Source of the DNA: Bacteroidaceae bacterium
GTDB lineage: Bacteria; Bacteroidota; Bacteroidia; Bacteroidales; Bacteroidaceae
Length of the DNA stretch: 64,000 bases
Direction: 5' to 3'
NCBI GenBank assembly: GCA_016291905.1
Contig: JAEEZS010000019.1
Coordinates: forward strand, 45,900-109,899
Part shown: piece by piece, positions 40,899 through 50,796 of the stretch
Layout of the letters: each line of letters opens with the position of its first letter
Numbering within the stretch: position 1 is the stretch's first letter
Translations under genes and position numbers: made by a program
Notes under the pieces: generated by a model
What the model was told of the DNA's origin: nothing
The model's input: only the letters and a program-made list of their open reading frames with translations
The model's database searches: none

Positions 40899-41357
40899 AT
40901 GAGAAAATGTTTGTTTTCCTTTATGACAGTTGTAGCAATGTTGGTAGGGCTCACGGCTTGTGAGAAGGAAATTTATTCGGAATATCCTGCCTACGGCACC
41001 CTGTTCTTCTCTGCCGATAGCATTGAGTGGAAGGGCGAGTTACGGAGCGTCCACACGTTCAGCCCCGGGCAGACGGTGTATGTAGGAATAACTATCGAGC
41101 GCGACGGGGCATACATTACGCGTGCCACGCAGCAGTGGACACTGCGCGGGCTGGGCAAGGCGGATGAGCGCTCGGAGACAAAGATTGTCGTCGACCCTGT
41201 GGGGCGCGAGCCGGTGTGGAAGTTCTCGGCACCGATGGCTGAAGGAGAGTACAGCGTGACGTTCAAGGAAAAGTATTCCTTTTCGGCGCAGCAGCCTAAC
41301 GGCACCATCTTCGGCGAGTCGGCCACGCTGAGCAGCAGGTTCAGGGTAGTGGAATGA
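40899..41357 (+). CDS. Small surface lipoprotein of unknown function
   Basis: The 152-aa protein starts MRKCLFSFMTVVAMLVGLTA with a lipobox cysteine. The mature part (about 130 residues) is beta-rich: YGTLFFSADSIEWKGELRSV, YVGITIERDGAYITRATQQW and YSVTFKEKYSFSAQQPNG, which suggests an Ig-like sandwich. It is the first gene of the plus-strand surface locus and is followed 34 bases later by a fasciclin lipoprotein. It could be a capping or accessory partner of the outer-membrane complexes. I do not recognise a family. Confidence 0.6.
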   Translation: MRKCLFSFMTVVAMLVGLTACEKEIYSEYPAYGTLFFSADSIEWKGELRSVHTFSPGQTVYVGITIERDGAYITRATQQWTLRGLGKADERSETKIVVDPVGREPVWKFSAPMAEGEYSVTFKEKYSFSAQQPNGTIFGESATLSSRFRVVE

Positions 41358-41391
41358 TAAATGGTAGTCAAGAATTAAGCATTAAGAAAAA

Positions 41392-43929
41392 ATGAATTAT
41401 AAAATGAGGCGAGCGTTCTACTGTGTAGCGTTCTTGTTCGTCCTGACAAGCTGCCACGAGAACTATGTGCTTGACGAGCAAGAGCCCGATTGGCTGGGCA
41501 GCAGCATCTACGACTACCTGAAGGAGGCGGGACACTATACGAACTTCGTCCGCCTCATCGACGACCTGGACTATGCGGAGGTGTTGGCGAAGACGGGCAG
41601 CAAGACGCTGTTCGTAGCCGACGATGCCGCCTTCGACGCCTTCTACAAGGACAATGAGTGGGGCGTCAGCAGCTATGCCGGGCTGACGATGGCGCAGAAG
41701 AAGCTGCTGCTGAATTCGAACATGCTGAACAACGTCTACTATACCGACATGCTGGCTCGCGTGGAGGGTCCTGTGGAGGGCAAGTGCGTGCGCCGCACGA
41801 CTGCCCTGAGCGTGATGGACTCGGTAGAGTGGGTGATGGCTGAGGATATGCCCGAGACGGACTTCTGGGATGTGCCACGCAGCAAGGGACGCATACTGCT
41901 GATGAAGGACAACACGGCTGCCCCGATGGTACACTTCGCCCAGAAATACATGACCAACAACAGCATCACGGAGCGCGACTTCAGCATTCTGCATAACGGG
42001 CAGACGCGTACGAGCCGCAGCGAGGTGTTCGTGAACGGGGTGCGCGTGGTGGAGCCGAACATCAAGTGCAAGAACGGCGTCATCCACAGGCTGGAGCACC
42101 TGCAGGTGCCGCTGGTGAACATGGCCGAGGCCATACACAAGGACGGGCAGTCGAGCGATTTTGCACGGCTGATGGACCGCTTTTGTGCCCCCTATTATAA
42201 TGCAGCCGCCACGCTGGACTATCAGCGCCTGTACGGCGGCGAGGACTCGGTGTTCGTGAAGCGCTACTTCACCAGCCGCGGGCAGAACAACCTCGAGTTC
42301 CTGAGGACGCCTGCCGACACGCTTGCCCTCGGCTACCTTTTCTTCGACCCGGGCTGGAACAGCTACACCGCCGATAACCAGACCGACATGGAAGAGGATA
42401 TGGGCGTGATGTTCGTCCCCACCGACGAGGTGCTGGCACAGTACTGGAACGAGGGCGGCGGACGATTCCTGAAGGAACGCTACGGCACATGGGAGAATGT
42501 GCCCGACCGCGTGCTGGACGATCTTGTGTCGAACCATATGAAGCAGTCGTTTGCGGGTAGTATTCCCAGCAAATTCTATCAGGTGAAAAACGACGGACAG
42601 GTGGATATGGGCGTGAAGGAAGAGAACGTGCTGCGCACACAACTTTGCTGCAACGGCGTGGTCTATTTCACCGACCGCGTCTATCCCCCCGTAGCCTACA
42701 TCTCTGTGAGTGCTCCGACGCTGGTGAACGACAATATGCGTGTAGCCGACTGGGCCATCGAGGAATTGGAGTTCTACGCCTATCTCCGCTCGATGGACTC
42801 GTACTACAGCTTCATTTTGCCTACCGATGAGGCCCTATCGCACTACATCGACCCCATCTCGTTGGCTCAGGGCGAACCGGAGGAGTATGAGTTCTATTAC
42901 GATCAGAAAACGGCCAAGGTGGGTGCTCGCGTCTATAGTTACGACCCTGAGACGGGGATGCGTGGAGCACAGAAACGGCTCATCAATCCGGGTAACGCCA
43001 TCGTGGCCGACCGTCTAGAGGACATCTTTGACTATCACATCATCGTTGATACCATCGACCATTGCAAGGACGGTCGCATTTACTATCGCACGAAAGGCAA
43101 CGGTACTGTTATGGTTCGTTACGACGGTGGTGCGCAGTCGTTCAACCTCTACGGAGGCTATCAAGTCGATGGTGACCGTCCGGCTGTAGTGCGTGAGGCC
43201 GATGTCTATGACTATACCCGCGAGGGCAACGGCAAGACTTACGTCACGGATGTCTGCCTGCAGCCTTCAATGAACTCCGTCTATAATGCCATTCGCGAGA
43301 GAGCAGGGACGGACGACGAGCCGGGGCCATTTTACGAGTTCTTCCGTCTGATGGAGGGTAGTTCTGCCGTCTTCTACAAAGATGAGGACTATGCTACTAT
43401 CGACTATGCAGTCAAGCCATTCAATACCTACCACTATACCGTCTATGTGCCCGACAACGCTTCGGTACGCCAGGCTATTGCCGACGGACTGCCCACATGG
43501 ACATCCATCGAAGAGCTGGTTGATTCGCTCCGTGCCTTGGACGAGGAGGGGCTGCTGCCCGAAGATGTGGTCATCGAAGACGTGGAGGATTCGTTGGCGA
43601 ACATCATCTCAGCCTTCGTGCAATATCACATTCAGGATAATTCCGTTTATATCGGCGGTGGGGCAAAGAGTGGTTCGTTTGAGACCTCGACGATGAATTC
43701 CGAGACGCTGGCATTCTATCGTCTGGGCGTCCGCTGCGACAACGAGAGCATTACCATCACCGACGCTATGGGCAATGTGCGCCACGTAGTTACCTCCGAC
43801 CCCCACCTTTATAATATCATGACGCGCGACTATCTGTTCAATACGAAAGACATCCGCACGGCCACCCAGATAGAGACTTCGTCATTTGCCGTCGTCCATC
43901 AGATTGACGGGGTGCTGTATTACAAATAA
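41392..43929 (+). CDS. Large fasciclin (FAS1) lipoprotein with four repeats
   Basis: The 845-aa protein starts MNYKMRRAFYCVAFLFVLTS with a lipobox cysteine. Four FAS1-like units are seen by their first conserved strands: TLFVADDAAFDAFYKD near 72, VMFVPTDEVLAQYW near 339, SFILPTDEALSHYID near 473 and YTVYVPDNASVRQAI near 681. H-containing second motifs include NGVIHRLEHLQVP and VVYFTDRVYPP. Four units is more than the one or two usual in Bacteroidota. FAS1 proteins bind other proteins or glycans at surfaces; this one likely partners the SusC/SusD proteins encoded 13 bases downstream. Confidence 0.8.
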   Translation: MNYKMRRAFYCVAFLFVLTSCHENYVLDEQEPDWLGSSIYDYLKEAGHYTNFVRLIDDLDYAEVLAKTGSKTLFVADDAAFDAFYKDNEWGVSSYAGLTMAQKKLLLNSNMLNNVYYTDMLARVEGPVEGKCVRRTTALSVMDSVEWVMAEDMPETDFWDVPRSKGRILLMKDNTAAPMVHFAQKYMTNNSITERDFSILHNGQTRTSRSEVFVNGVRVVEPNIKCKNGVIHRLEHLQVPLVNMAEAIHKDGQSSDFARLMDRFCAPYYNAAATLDYQRLYGGEDSVFVKRYFTSRGQNNLEFLRTPADTLALGYLFFDPGWNSYTADNQTDMEEDMGVMFVPTDEVLAQYWNEGGGRFLKERYGTWENVPDRVLDDLVSNHMKQSFAGSIPSKFYQVKNDGQVDMGVKEENVLRTQLCCNGVVYFTDRVYPPVAYISVSAPTLVNDNMRVADWAIEELEFYAYLRSMDSYYSFILPTDEALSHYIDPISLAQGEPEEYEFYYDQKTAKVGARVYSYDPETGMRGAQKRLINPGNAIVADRLEDIFDYHIIVDTIDHCKDGRIYYRTKGNGTVMVRYDGGAQSFNLYGGYQVDGDRPAVVREADVYDYTREGNGKTYVTDVCLQPSMNSVYNAIRERAGTDDEPGPFYEFFRLMEGSSAVFYKDEDYATIDYAVKPFNTYHYTVYVPDNASVRQAIADGLPTWTSIEELVDSLRALDEEGLLPEDVVIEDVEDSLANIISAFVQYHIQDNSVYIGGGAKSGSFETSTMNSETLAFYRLGVRCDNESITITDAMGNVRHVVTSDPHLYNIMTRDYLFNTKDIRTATQIETSSFAVVHQIDGVLYYK

Positions 43930-43942
43930 TGGAGAATGAAAG

Positions 43943-46900
43943 ATGAAAAAAAATATGTCCCGTATACAACGATTCGAAAGCAATCTTCTGTGCTTCCTGT
44001 TCTTCATTCTTCATTTATCATTTGTTGTTCCTTGTGCAGCGCAGGGGGTGATTATTAGCGGTACGGTCAGTGACTCGGAGGATGTGCTGATGATGGTGAA
44101 CGTGGTGGAGATTGACGATGCTAACCGTATTGTCGAAGCTACTACCACCGATATCAATGGACAGTTCTCCATGCAAGTGAAGAACACGAAAGACCGCCTT
44201 CAGATTTCCTACATCGGCTATGCCACGCAGACGTTATCCATTGGCGACCGCCGCGTGTTCAATGTCGTTCTCAAGGACGACCTCGTGTTGGACGAGGTCG
44301 TCATCAATGCCGTTAAGAAGGAAAGCGTGGGAGGCCTCGAGATTCCCACGAGGGAGATGTCTATTGCTGCGCAGAGTCTCGATATGGCTGAGTTTGAAGG
44401 TCTCGGCATCACCTCCGTCGACGAAGCGTTGCAAGGTCGTATTGCCGGTCTTGACATCGTGTTTAATAGCGGTAATCTGGGCAGTGGAACCACCATGCGT
44501 CTGCGTGGTGTTAGCTCCATTAATGGCAATAGCGAACCCCTCATTGTGGTCGATGGTAATGTCTTTGAGACTACCGGCAACGACAATTTCGACTATGCTA
44601 ACGCCGACGAGGAAAAGTTTGCCGAGCTGCTGGCCGTCAACCCCGACGACATCGAGAGCATCAGCGTATTGAAAGATGCCGCTGCTACTGCCGTCTGGGG
44701 ATCGCAGGGTGCCAACGGCGTCATCCAAATCAAGACCAAGCGAGGTAGTCGTGGTACGACTCGTGTCACCTACAGCTATCGCCTTAACCTCACCCATCAG
44801 CCGAAAGGCATCCGCATGCTTAACGGCGACGACTACACCATGCTGCTCAAGGAAGCCTACTTCAACCCCGAGCAGAGCGACCACACCAGCAACATCATCG
44901 AACTCAACTACGACCCTTCGTTCAGCGAGTACCAGCAGTTCAACAACAACACCGACTGGGTGGCCGCCGTGCAACAGCTGGGCGTGAAGAACAGCCACAG
45001 CCTCTCCCTTACCGGCGGCGGCGACAAGGCCACCTTCCGCGTCAGCGGCAGCTGGGACGACGAGAGCGGCACTATCATCGGTCAGCGTCTCGACCGCCTC
45101 AGCACACGTGTCAACCTCGACTACTACGTCAGCGATCGCATTAAGATTTCGTCCGACTTTTCCCTTACCTACGTCGATAACGACAAGAATTATCCCTACC
45201 GCGAAGGGAACAAGGACATCGGTATGCTCGGCATCGCCTACAAGAAGATGCCTAACCTCGCCGTCTTTGCGGAGACAGCCGACGGAACTCCCACCGACCG
45301 CTACTACTACACGTTGCAGAGTATGTCAAGCGAACTCAGCGACCAACGTGCTCTGCCCAATCCCGTAGCCGTAGCGCGGTTGGCAACGAACAAGTATAGC
45401 ACCTACACGCTGAACGCTCAGTTTGAGTTGCAATACGACCTCCTCAGCCCCGATGCCGGCGGTCATCAACTGCGCTATGCCGGACGCGTCTTGCTCAGCA
45501 CTTTCAACGACTACACCGACATGTACTACCCTCGCGAGCTCACCACCGCACAATGGTACGACTCGTCCGTCAACACCACCACCCAGTCATCGGGACGTAA
45601 CCGCTCCTTCACCACCCGCCATACGCTCACCTTCACGCCGAAGTTCAACAGCGACGACCATTTCTTCACCACGATGGTGCGCATGGAGCTCACCGACGGT
45701 AGCGGTGGTGATACCGGCACCACCACATACGGCCTACCCAACAACATTCCCTCTGCTACGGCGCAGGGACAGCTGGGCAACATGTGGACCAACCTCAGCC
45801 AGTGGCGCAGCGTCTATTTCACCTACTCCGGCCATTATAGCTACAAGTCGAAGTATGCCCTCGACCTCACCGCCCGTCTCGACGGCAGCACCAAGTTTGG
45901 TGCCGACAACCGTTGGGGTTTCTTCCCAGCCATCTCCGGCCGTTGGAACATCAGCGACGAGCCTTGGATGAAGTGGTCACGCCCCTGGCTCTCTATGCTC
46001 TCTTTCCGTCCCGGCTGGGGACAGGTGGGACAACAACCCGGTGCCCAGTATCTCCATTTCAGTCGCTACGGACGCTACACACAGTATATCGACATGCCCG
46101 CCGTCCGTCCAAACAATGTCCGCCTTACCGACCTCCGCTGGGAGACGAAGACAACCTGGAACGTCGGTACCGACATTGGTCTTTGGAATGACCTCATCAC
46201 GATGGACATCAACGTCTACGACCAGCTCACCGACAACCTGCTGATGCGTGACGTCGGCATACCCACCTCCACTGGCTTCTCGTCATTGGCGTGGAAGAAT
46301 GTCGGCTCCATGCGCAATCAGGGATGGGAACTCAATGTGAACGGCAATCAGATTTTTCGTCTCGGCGAGTTCAAGGCCGGCTTCAACCTTACTCTCGGTA
46401 ACAACGTTAACCAGATTGTCCGCATGGACGAGACCACGCTGATGGGGCTCAACAGCGACTTCAATTTCGCCAACGGCTCGTACCTCACCCGTGTGCAGGT
46501 GGCCAACGCCTTCGGCTCCATTTATGGCTTCCGCTACAAGGGCGTCTATCAGTATAGCGACTACATCGCCGGTGAGCAAGAGAATGCCCCTGTGGCTCGC
46601 GATGCCGACGGCCGCGTCATCGTTGATGAGGAGGGTAAGCCCATTCCCATGATGTTCGACTACGACGACATCCGCTACGAGTTCAAAGGTGGTGATGCCA
46701 TCTATGAGGATATCAATCATGACGGAAACATCAACGAGCTTGACATCGTCTATCTGGGCAACTGTAACCCCAAGGTGACGGGTGGCTTCGGCTTCCGTTT
46801 CTACTATGGCCGCTGGAGTGCCAATGTGCAGTTCAACTATCGCTACGGCAGCCGCATCCTCAATATGGCACGCATGAATGCCGAGAATATGTATAGCAAT

Positions 46901-47257
46901 AACAACCAAAGCTACGCTGTCAACTGGCGTTGGCGCACCGAGGGCGACGATACCACCATCCCCCGTGCTCTCCACTATGCCGGCTACAACTACCTTGGCA
47001 GCGACCGTTTTGTCGAAGACGGCTCCTTCTGCCGCCTCAACTATGCCCAGGTCAGCTACTCCTTCCCACCTGCCTGGATGAAACGCCTCGGCGCCCAGAG
47101 TGCTTACGTTTCTGTTTCGGGTAACAACCTTCTCAACTGGACGCGCTACAGCGGCGTTGACCCCGAAGTCGGCTATGGCAGCTACGGCCTTAGCAGCGAC
47201 TACTCCCAGACGCCCCGTGCCCGCTACTTTACCGCCAGCCTAAGTGTCACATTCTAA
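43943..47257 (+). CDS. SusC/RagA-type TonB-dependent outer-membrane transporter (first pair)
   Basis: The 1104-aa protein starts MKKNMSRIQRFESNLLCFLF and has a signal segment ending VVPCAAQG. Residues about 35-115 are a carboxypeptidase-like domain (ISGTVSDSEDVLMMVNVVE). The plug follows with DEALQGRIAGLDIVFNSGN, TTMRLRGVSSINGNSEPLIV and ISVLKDAAATAVWGSQGANG, the SusC signatures. The rest is a 22-strand barrel ending ARYFTASLSVTF. It imports ligands captured by its SusD partner, seven bases downstream. The opening residues are partly encoded by the microsatellite-like TTCATTCTTCATTTATCATT. Confidence 0.88.
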   Translation: MKKNMSRIQRFESNLLCFLFFILHLSFVVPCAAQGVIISGTVSDSEDVLMMVNVVEIDDANRIVEATTTDINGQFSMQVKNTKDRLQISYIGYATQTLSIGDRRVFNVVLKDDLVLDEVVINAVKKESVGGLEIPTREMSIAAQSLDMAEFEGLGITSVDEALQGRIAGLDIVFNSGNLGSGTTMRLRGVSSINGNSEPLIVVDGNVFETTGNDNFDYANADEEKFAELLAVNPDDIESISVLKDAAATAVWGSQGANGVIQIKTKRGSRGTTRVTYSYRLNLTHQPKGIRMLNGDDYTMLLKEAYFNPEQSDHTSNIIELNYDPSFSEYQQFNNNTDWVAAVQQLGVKNSHSLSLTGGGDKATFRVSGSWDDESGTIIGQRLDRLSTRVNLDYYVSDRIKISSDFSLTYVDNDKNYPYREGNKDIGMLGIAYKKMPNLAVFAETADGTPTDRYYYTLQSMSSELSDQRALPNPVAVARLATNKYSTYTLNAQFELQYDLLSPDAGGHQLRYAGRVLLSTFNDYTDMYYPRELTTAQWYDSSVNTTTQSSGRNRSFTTRHTLTFTPKFNSDDHFFTTMVRMELTDGSGGDTGTTTYGLPNNIPSATAQGQLGNMWTNLSQWRSVYFTYSGHYSYKSKYALDLTARLDGSTKFGADNRWGFFPAISGRWNISDEPWMKWSRPWLSMLSFRPGWGQVGQQPGAQYLHFSRYGRYTQYIDMPAVRPNNVRLTDLRWETKTTWNVGTDIGLWNDLITMDINVYDQLTDNLLMRDVGIPTSTGFSSLAWKNVGSMRNQGWELNVNGNQIFRLGEFKAGFNLTLGNNVNQIVRMDETTLMGLNSDFNFANGSYLTRVQVANAFGSIYGFRYKGVYQYSDYIAGEQENAPVARDADGRVIVDEEGKPIPMMFDYDDIRYEFKGGDAIYEDINHDGNINELDIVYLGNCNPKVTGGFGFRFYYGRWSANVQFNYRYGSRILNMARMNAENMYSNNNQSYAVNWRWRTEGDDTTIPRALHYAGYNYLGSDRFVEDGSFCRLNYAQVSYSFPPAWMKRLGAQSAYVSVSGNNLLNWTRYSGVDPEVGYGSYGLSSDYSQTPRARYFTASLSVTF

Positions 47258-47263
47258 AAGAAG

Positions 47264-48862
47264 ATGAAGATGAAAAAAATAGCTTTAGTCTTGGTCGTGA
47301 GTTTTAGTCTTCTTTCCTGCGAAGACTTCCTGGGCATCCTGCCGCTGAATGAGATAGTGCTGGAAAACTATTGGACAAGCGAGGACGATGTGAATGCTAT
47401 GGTCAGCGCGTGTTACAGCCGTATGGCCTCCGATGATTTCGTTAAGCTGGCGTTTGTGTGGGGCGAGTTCCGTTCAGACAATATCGTCCGCGGCCTTGGC
47501 ACCAGCAATGAAGAGATAGAGATTCTTGAAGGCAACCTCCAGCCCTCGCACAGCGTCACCCGCTGGGCACCCTACTACGACGTCATCAATCTTTGCAACA
47601 CGCTGCTGCACTATGCCCCCGATGTTCTCGACCGCGACCCCGATTTCAATGAATCCGAGTGGCTCGCCCTTCGCTCCGAAGCTCTCGCCATCCGTTCGCT
47701 CTGCTACTTCTACCTCGTCCGCACCTTCCGCGACATCCCTCTTGTGCTTGAACCCACTATTGACGACAACACAAGCTATCAACAGGCGGCAGCAAACCCT
47801 GACGATGTGCTGCGACAGATAGTTGCCGACCTCACCGAGGCCGAACGCTATGCAGTTAAACGTTTCAGCAAGGACGAATACAATCACGGTCGCATTACCC
47901 AAACTGCCGTTCAGGCCATTCTTGCCGACGTCTATCTCTGGATGGAGGATTACGAGAACTGTATCACTTATTGCGAGCGCGTCATAGCCTCCAAGGTCGA
48001 GGAGGCCGAGCGCCAGCGCTTACGCTATGACGGCTCGTGGCCCCTCATCGGCAACCAGCGCGAGAATGCTACGGCCGAGATGCACGAAGCTTACAACCGC
48101 ATCTTTGGCGAGGGCAATTCATTCGAGAGCATCTTCGAGCTCCAGTTTAACGAAGCCCAACAGTACAACACCATCATTCCAGGCTATTACGGCCGTTCCA
48201 CATCGCCCATCGGAGCCGTCTCAGCCGCCTCGTTTATCTGCGACGGCGCCACCAGCGGCAATGAGCTTTTTACCAAGAACGACCTCCGTGCTGTGGAGAA
48301 TTTCAACGCTCGCTCCACCAGTTTCTATCCCATACAGAAGTATGTCGTTAACCATGTCGATAATCAAGACCGCGTGACCTACATCACGCTTGAGCTGACC
48401 AACTGGATTTTCTACCGCCTTACGGATGTCATGCTCATGGAGGCCGAAGCCCTCGTCCAGCGTCGCGACGGTGAGGAACAGGACATGCGCCGCGCTTTCC
48501 GTCTTGTCACATCTGTCTATAACCGGGCCAACATCGGCCAAGTGGCTAAGGACACCCTCACGTTCGCCTCGTTCAACAGCCGCGCCAAGATGGAAAGCCT
48601 CGTCCTTGAGGAGCGCCAACGCGAACTGATGTTCGAGGGCAAGCGCTGGTTCGACCTCGTGCGCAAGGCCCGTCGCGAAGGCAGCAACAGCGCCATGCTC
48701 GACCTCGCTAAACGTAAATACACCTATCCCGATGCCGTCAAAAGCAAATGGATTAAGCCCGATATGCTCTACTTCCCCATCAATGAGGATGAGCTGAAAC
48801 GCAACCTGCTGCTCCGTCAGAATCCCGGTTACGACATGGGAGAAACGATACAGAGAAATTGA
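47264..48862 (+). CDS. RagB/SusD-type nutrient-binding lipoprotein (first pair)
   Basis: The 532-aa protein starts MKMKKIALVLVVSFSLLSCE with a lipobox cysteine. It has the family's TPR-like helices: LNEIVLENYWTSEDDVNAMV, YFYLVRTFRDIPLVLEPT, AILADVYLWMEDYENCITYC and LVLEERQRELMFEGKRWFDL, the last being the conserved C-terminal signature. It binds ligand on the cell surface and hands it to the SusC protein. Its length is typical. The gene follows SusC by seven bases and is followed by a fasciclin lipoprotein. Confidence 0.88.
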   Translation: MKMKKIALVLVVSFSLLSCEDFLGILPLNEIVLENYWTSEDDVNAMVSACYSRMASDDFVKLAFVWGEFRSDNIVRGLGTSNEEIEILEGNLQPSHSVTRWAPYYDVINLCNTLLHYAPDVLDRDPDFNESEWLALRSEALAIRSLCYFYLVRTFRDIPLVLEPTIDDNTSYQQAAANPDDVLRQIVADLTEAERYAVKRFSKDEYNHGRITQTAVQAILADVYLWMEDYENCITYCERVIASKVEEAERQRLRYDGSWPLIGNQRENATAEMHEAYNRIFGEGNSFESIFELQFNEAQQYNTIIPGYYGRSTSPIGAVSAASFICDGATSGNELFTKNDLRAVENFNARSTSFYPIQKYVVNHVDNQDRVTYITLELTNWIFYRLTDVMLMEAEALVQRRDGEEQDMRRAFRLVTSVYNRANIGQVAKDTLTFASFNSRAKMESLVLEERQRELMFEGKRWFDLVRKARREGSNSAMLDLAKRKYTYPDAVKSKWIKPDMLYFPINEDELKRNLLLRQNPGYDMGETIQRN

Positions 48863-48885
48863 CAATAGATAATTGATAATTGAAG

Positions 48886-50760
48886 ATGAACAATAAGGTA
48901 TTTACTGTTAGTCTAAAGTCTGTCACCTTGATAGTCTTTTCGCTACTTCTCTCATCTTGTGTGGAGGAGATAAAGGAAGAGAATTTCTATACGTTTACGG
49001 GGGAAATGATTTCCGACTACCTCGACAACCGTTCCGAGACGTTCAGTTCGTTCTCCTATGTGCTCCAGCGTGCAGGTGTCAAACAGTTGTTGGCCGCCTA
49101 TGGTGAATACACCTGTTTCGCCCCGACGAATGAGGCCTTTGACATCTATCTGCGCGAGAAGGGCTATGCCGACATCACCCAGCTCACCGATGCCGATTGT
49201 GACACCATTGCCTTTGGTCATGTTATCAAAGTGGCTTACCTGACTACTGACCTAGACAATGGTGTGGTGGGTACGGCCAATATGAATGCCCGTTTCATCC
49301 AAGTCTATATCGACTCCATCACCAGCGATTATTACGTCAACCGCGATTCGCGCATCATCCTCAAGGACCAGGAGGTGGAGAACGGCGTCGTTCAGGTGGT
49401 GGACCGTGTGCTGCTTCCCTCCACCGAGCAACTTCCTGACCTGATTGAGGCCGATGAGAAATGCAGCCTTTTCAGCGCAGCTCTCCGGCTGACGCATCTT
49501 GACGACTCGCTGCAGCGATACATGGACGAGACCTATGTCTATGACGAAAGCATATACGACTATACCCGTCAGGGCGAGAAGTGTCCCAAGCCCAAGCACC
49601 GGCGCTTTGGCTATACGGCGTTTGTCGAGACAGATGAAGCCTTCCGTGCGGCAGGCATCACCACCCTTGACGAACTGATAGCCTATGCCCAGACCGTCTA
49701 TGGTGCCTCCTTCCCTGAGGAGAAAGGCCGGTTCGATAGCGACTATACCCATCGTCGCAACCCCCTTAACCGTTTTGTAGCCTATCATCTGTTGGCCCGC
49801 ACCATCTATGCCAGTAAGATGACCACTACCACCAGCATCATGCCCCAGTACGAGTCTGTCGATTATTACGAGACCATGTGTCCGGGCACTATCATCCGTG
49901 TGGAAAAAGGGCAGGGCACCCGCTACAAAGGTCTGCGCATCAACCGCCGTTGGGACAAGCAGTTCACCATCGAAGGAGTCCTTGTGCACGATGAGAGTGG
50001 TTTTGACGGAAACAACGGCGTCTATTATTACATCGACCGTCCGCTGGTTTTCGATACCGATGTACGTGACAAAGTGCTCAACGTGCGTATGCGTTTCGAC
50101 GCCGCCTCGCTCATGCCCGAGCTCTCCACCAATGGCATCTACCGCAACGACGAGCGGCTGTGCTACTGGATTCCTGATGGCTATTCCGAGAACATGAAGT
50201 TCTTCCAGGAGTCCATCGTCATCTACCAATATCCCCAGCCCGACTACTGGTGCTGGTATGGCGATGAGATAATCGGTTTCGGCCTCTACGACTTTGCGCT
50301 GAAACTGCCGCCTGTACCCGAAGGAACCTACGAAATCCGCTACGGCTACGTCCCTATGGCCCAGCGTGGGATTACGCAGATCTATGTCGATGATATCCCG
50401 CAGGGAATCCCCATCGACCTCACCGTAAACACCTACGGCACGCCATCAAGCCCGAAAATCGGTTGGATTGCCGACACCGGCGACGAGGAAGAAGACAATA
50501 AGAACGACAAGGCTATGCACAATCGCGGATACCTGAAAGGACCTGACAGCCAGTGCTTCACCTCTGCCCGCACCCTTGCCCGTAGCCAGCAAAACCTGCT
50601 TCGGAAGATTGTGGCAACCCAGTATCTTACGCCCGATGAGCCTCATTATATCCGTTTCCGCTCGGTGACGCAGAACTCGCTTGAGTTTATGCTCGACTAC
50701 ATTGAACTCTGCCCCAAGAGCGTGTACGACAATCCTATTCAGCGTGAGGACAGACATTGA
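48886..50760 (+). CDS. Fasciclin (FAS1) lipoprotein with two repeats and C-terminal beta domain
   Basis: I start at the ATG at 48886 (624 aa) rather than the TTG six bases earlier. The signal is MNNKVFTVSLKSVTLIVFSL and a lipobox cysteine (LSSC). FAS1 strands are YTCFAPTNEAFDIYLREK near 75 and YTAFVETDEAFRAAGITT near 241. Residues about 440-620 form a beta domain (YEIRYGYVPMAQRGITQIYV, HYIRFRSVTQNSLEFMLDYI) like a carbohydrate-binding jelly roll. It lies 23 bases after the SusD gene, in the same transcript, and is likely an extra surface partner of the transport complex. Confidence 0.75.
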   Translation: MNNKVFTVSLKSVTLIVFSLLLSSCVEEIKEENFYTFTGEMISDYLDNRSETFSSFSYVLQRAGVKQLLAAYGEYTCFAPTNEAFDIYLREKGYADITQLTDADCDTIAFGHVIKVAYLTTDLDNGVVGTANMNARFIQVYIDSITSDYYVNRDSRIILKDQEVENGVVQVVDRVLLPSTEQLPDLIEADEKCSLFSAALRLTHLDDSLQRYMDETYVYDESIYDYTRQGEKCPKPKHRRFGYTAFVETDEAFRAAGITTLDELIAYAQTVYGASFPEEKGRFDSDYTHRRNPLNRFVAYHLLARTIYASKMTTTTSIMPQYESVDYYETMCPGTIIRVEKGQGTRYKGLRINRRWDKQFTIEGVLVHDESGFDGNNGVYYYIDRPLVFDTDVRDKVLNVRMRFDAASLMPELSTNGIYRNDERLCYWIPDGYSENMKFFQESIVIYQYPQPDYWCWYGDEIIGFGLYDFALKLPPVPEGTYEIRYGYVPMAQRGITQIYVDDIPQGIPIDLTVNTYGTPSSPKIGWIADTGDEEEDNKNDKAMHNRGYLKGPDSQCFTSARTLARSQQNLLRKIVATQYLTPDEPHYIRFRSVTQNSLEFMLDYIELCPKSVYDNPIQREDRH

Positions 50761-50796
50761 TGCCGTTTATGAGTTAAGAATTTGGACTTAGGACTT

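Noticed and set aside
41368..42642. 424-codon minus-strand open frame opposite the FAS1 gene
   Set aside because: It lies entirely inside the 845-aa lipoprotein gene and has His/Val-rich text. The plus-strand frame has a lipobox and FAS1 motifs.
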